Source: Clostridium ragsdalei P11 (GTDB lineage Bacteria > Bacillota > Clostridia > Clostridiales > Clostridiaceae). Taken from it: a stretch of DNA of 64,000 nucleotides. Below are positions 62,590-64,000 of the stretch, piece after piece; position 1 is the stretch's first letter, and every line of letters starts with the position of its first letter. Location of the stretch: positions 62,001 through 126,000 of the forward strand of contig NZ_LROS01000077.1 in assembly GCF_001675165.1 (NCBI RefSeq). Direction: 5' to 3'. A model generated the notes under the pieces. It saw only the letters and a list, made by a program, of their open reading frames with translations, was not told where the DNA came from and did not search any database. The position numbers were made by a program, and so were the translations under genes.

Positions 62590-63777
62590 ATGGAAAAATG
62601 TCATAGAAATCTAGTGTGTTTACAGGTTCATAATGATTATCTCATCCAAGGCGGTGAGACAAAAACAGCACAGCTAATCGGAGATGTGTTGGAAGAGTAT
62701 GGTTTGCATATTATTCGATACTATAAATCAAACAACGAAATAGCCCAAAAGGGAAAGCTTGGTAAGTTGATAGTTGGAATAAAAGCAATTTATAACCCAG
62801 ATACAGTAAAAGAAATCAATGCTATTTTAGATGCGATGCACGTTGATTTTGCCTTAGTGCATAATACATCACCAATTATAAGCAACAGTATTTATAAGAT
62901 TCTTATGGAAAGAAATATACCAGTTTTAAAATATTTGCAGAATTATAATCTTATGTGTTTAAATGGCGCAATCGACCACGGTGAATGTTGTAAAAATTGT
63001 AGCGAACATCTGTGGATTGGTGTAAAGCAACGGTGTTACAAAAATAGTGTTGCATATTCTTTGATTAAATATATATCAAAAAAAGAGTTTGATAAAAAAT
63101 ATCGTGATAAGATAGCCGGTTTCATGCCGAATTCTGAATTTGTTCGAGATAGACACGTTCAGTATGGTTTAAATATTAATAAAATGAATGTCATGTACAA
63201 CTATATAGAAGGGCATTGCGTCAATGACGAGAAGATAATTGAGAGACAAAGATATTTGTATTTTGGGCGCATATCTAAGGAAAAAGGTGTTTTTACTATA
63301 ATTAAGGCCTTCCAAGATATGATAGATTTACAATTAGATATAATGGGTTCGGGAGAACTAGTTGAACAAATTACAAAATACATCAGAGAACATGGACTCA
63401 AAAATGTCAGATACATTGGTAGTAGAACAGGAAAGGAACTTGCAGAAGTTATACATGAGGCAAAAGCTGTTATAGTATCATCAGAATGGGATGAACCATT
63501 GCCAAGGACTATAATGGAATCGTATTTGCAAGGCACACCGGTTGTTGGAACTGATAGAGGTGGTATACCAGAAATGATCAATGAAGGTCAAACTGGATAC
63601 ATATATAAAAGCGGTGATGTGAGGTCACTGAAATGTTCTATATCTAGGATGGAGTCTTTAAGCGATGATCAGTATACCTATATGCGATTGAGTTGTCTTG
63701 AAGAGGCTAAAAATAAATATACGAAAGAAAAGTATGTCCAACGATTTATAGAATGTATTGGGAGGCATTTAAAATGA
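62590..63777 (+). CDS. Family 4 glycosyltransferase
   Basis: A 395-residue GT-B enzyme. The C-terminal half shows the GT4 donor-binding motifs (YFGRISKEKGVFTIIKAF, SSEWDEPLPRTIMESYLQGT, GTDRGGIPEMI). The N-terminal acceptor half includes a short Cys-rich stretch (HGECCKNCSEHLW) also seen in other GT4 members. Donor and acceptor are unknown. The stop overlaps the next start by ATGA. The ATG follows CGGAG. Confidence 0.92.
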   Translation: MEKCHRNLVCLQVHNDYLIQGGETKTAQLIGDVLEEYGLHIIRYYKSNNEIAQKGKLGKLIVGIKAIYNPDTVKEINAILDAMHVDFALVHNTSPIISNSIYKILMERNIPVLKYLQNYNLMCLNGAIDHGECCKNCSEHLWIGVKQRCYKNSVAYSLIKYISKKEFDKKYRDKIAGFMPNSEFVRDRHVQYGLNINKMNVMYNYIEGHCVNDEKIIERQRYLYFGRISKEKGVFTIIKAFQDMIDLQLDIMGSGELVEQITKYIREHGLKNVRYIGSRTGKELAEVIHEAKAVIVSSEWDEPLPRTIMESYLQGTPVVGTDRGGIPEMINEGQTGYIYKSGDVRSLKCSISRMESLSDDQYTYMRLSCLEEAKNKYTKEKYVQRFIECIGRHLK

Positions 63778-64000
63778 AATATAAAGAAAATATAGTGCTT
63801 CAAGTCGTTAGAAATCCATTCAAGTTTATTAAACACATAGGTGGCAAAGGGTATCTAAAGTGGATTCCAGACAAGTTGTATCTTAAATTGTGTTACAGAG
63901 CTGTGTTTGGAAAAGAACTAGATTTTGATAACCCGCAAACTTTTAATGAAAAGTTACAGTGGCTCAAGTTATATGACCATAAGCCTATATATACCATTAT
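63774..64000 (+). CDS. TupA-like ATP-grasp protein, N-terminal part
   Basis: The first 75 codons of a gene cut by the window end. The start MKYKENIVLQVVRNPFKFIK, then DFDNPQTFNEKLQWLKLYDH, is the N-terminal signature of TupA-like ATP-grasp proteins. These occur in polysaccharide clusters and join amino acids or similar groups to glycans. It overlaps the glycosyltransferase gene by four bases, so the two are coupled. The catalytic part is not visible. Confidence 0.8.
   Translation, partial: MKYKENIVLQVVRNPFKFIKHIGGKGYLKWIPDKLYLKLCYRAVFGKELDFDNPQTFNEKLQWLKLYDHKPIYTI

Overview
The window is AT-rich DNA from a spore-forming, nitrogen-fixing Clostridium. The evidence is a CwlJ/GerQ germination pair, a nif cluster of the C. 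pasteurianum type (nifH, two PII genes, nifD, nifK, nifE, fused nifN-B, split nifV-omega/nifV-alpha), many secreted proteins with cell-wall-binding repeat 2 (CWB2) modules, and ribosome binding sites close to GGAGG with occasional TTG or GTG starts. The C. kluyveri/C. ljungdahlii neighbourhood is a reasonable guess from memory of similar proteins, but no search was run.

Layout. 1-6.3 kb: end of an amino acid permease, a chemoreceptor, an orphan cytosolic histidine kinase, a TtcA-like tRNA thiolation enzyme, a small unknown protein, then cwlJ-gerQ on the minus strand. 6.4-11.9 kb: a small CWB2 protein and a 1167-residue S-layer-like protein behind a long untranslated leader. 12-19.7 kb: a mobile and repeat-rich stretch with a REP-associated tyrosine transposase (RAYT), its 13-bp palindromic repeats, a broken Rpn/PD-(D/E)XK gene, a LysM-CAP protein, a metallophosphoesterase bracketed by repeats, a secreted M16C peptidase with a structured RNA-like leader, and an excisionase-HTH/periplasmic-binding-like regulator. 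19.9-31.2 kb: the nif cluster, all on the plus strand, transcribed away from that regulator. 31.3-36.3 kb: a second S-layer-like paralogue and a convergent CWB2 protein. 36.4-41.1 kb: a minus-strand run encoding a secreted protein, an ABC ATPase, an ABC permease, a histidine kinase and a response regulator. 41.4-47.5 kb: two TolC-like secreted coiled-coil proteins, a lipoprotein, a WG-repeat protein and a SLAP-domain protein. 47.7-52.2 kb: two more CWB2 proteins and a membrane-anchored protein that shares a C-terminal module with one of them. 52.2-64 kb: a capsule or exopolysaccharide locus with a Wzz-like protein, tyrosine phosphatase and tyrosine kinase, two small DUF genes, two tandem small sigma-like factors, a very large palindrome, an initiating sugar transferase, GDP-fucose synthesis (gmd, fcl), glycosyltransferases and acyltransferases. 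The last part differs in codon use and contains a decayed acyltransferase gene.

How it fits together. Most of the window builds or modifies the cell surface: six CWB2 proteins, a SLAP protein, TolC-like proteins and a polysaccharide locus. The nif cluster sits between two paralogous S-layer-like genes. Its own regulation appears to involve a divergent regulator, a sigma-A-type promoter, a structured nifH-nifI1 intercistronic region and two PII-like proteins. Three dispersed repeat families lie in most intergenic gaps: a palindromic GGTGCCTGTCACC family linked to the RAYT, and two MITE-like families called A and B here. Repeats give nifV-alpha its stop codon, lie between the divergent regulator and nifH, and frame the metallophosphoesterase gene.

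No rRNA, tRNA or CRISPR array was seen. The best candidates for something undescribed are the structured RNA-like element found upstream of two unrelated secreted-protein genes, the roughly 210-nt palindrome behind the tandem sigma-like genes, the RAYT/REP family, and the TolC-like pair in an apparently monoderm organism.
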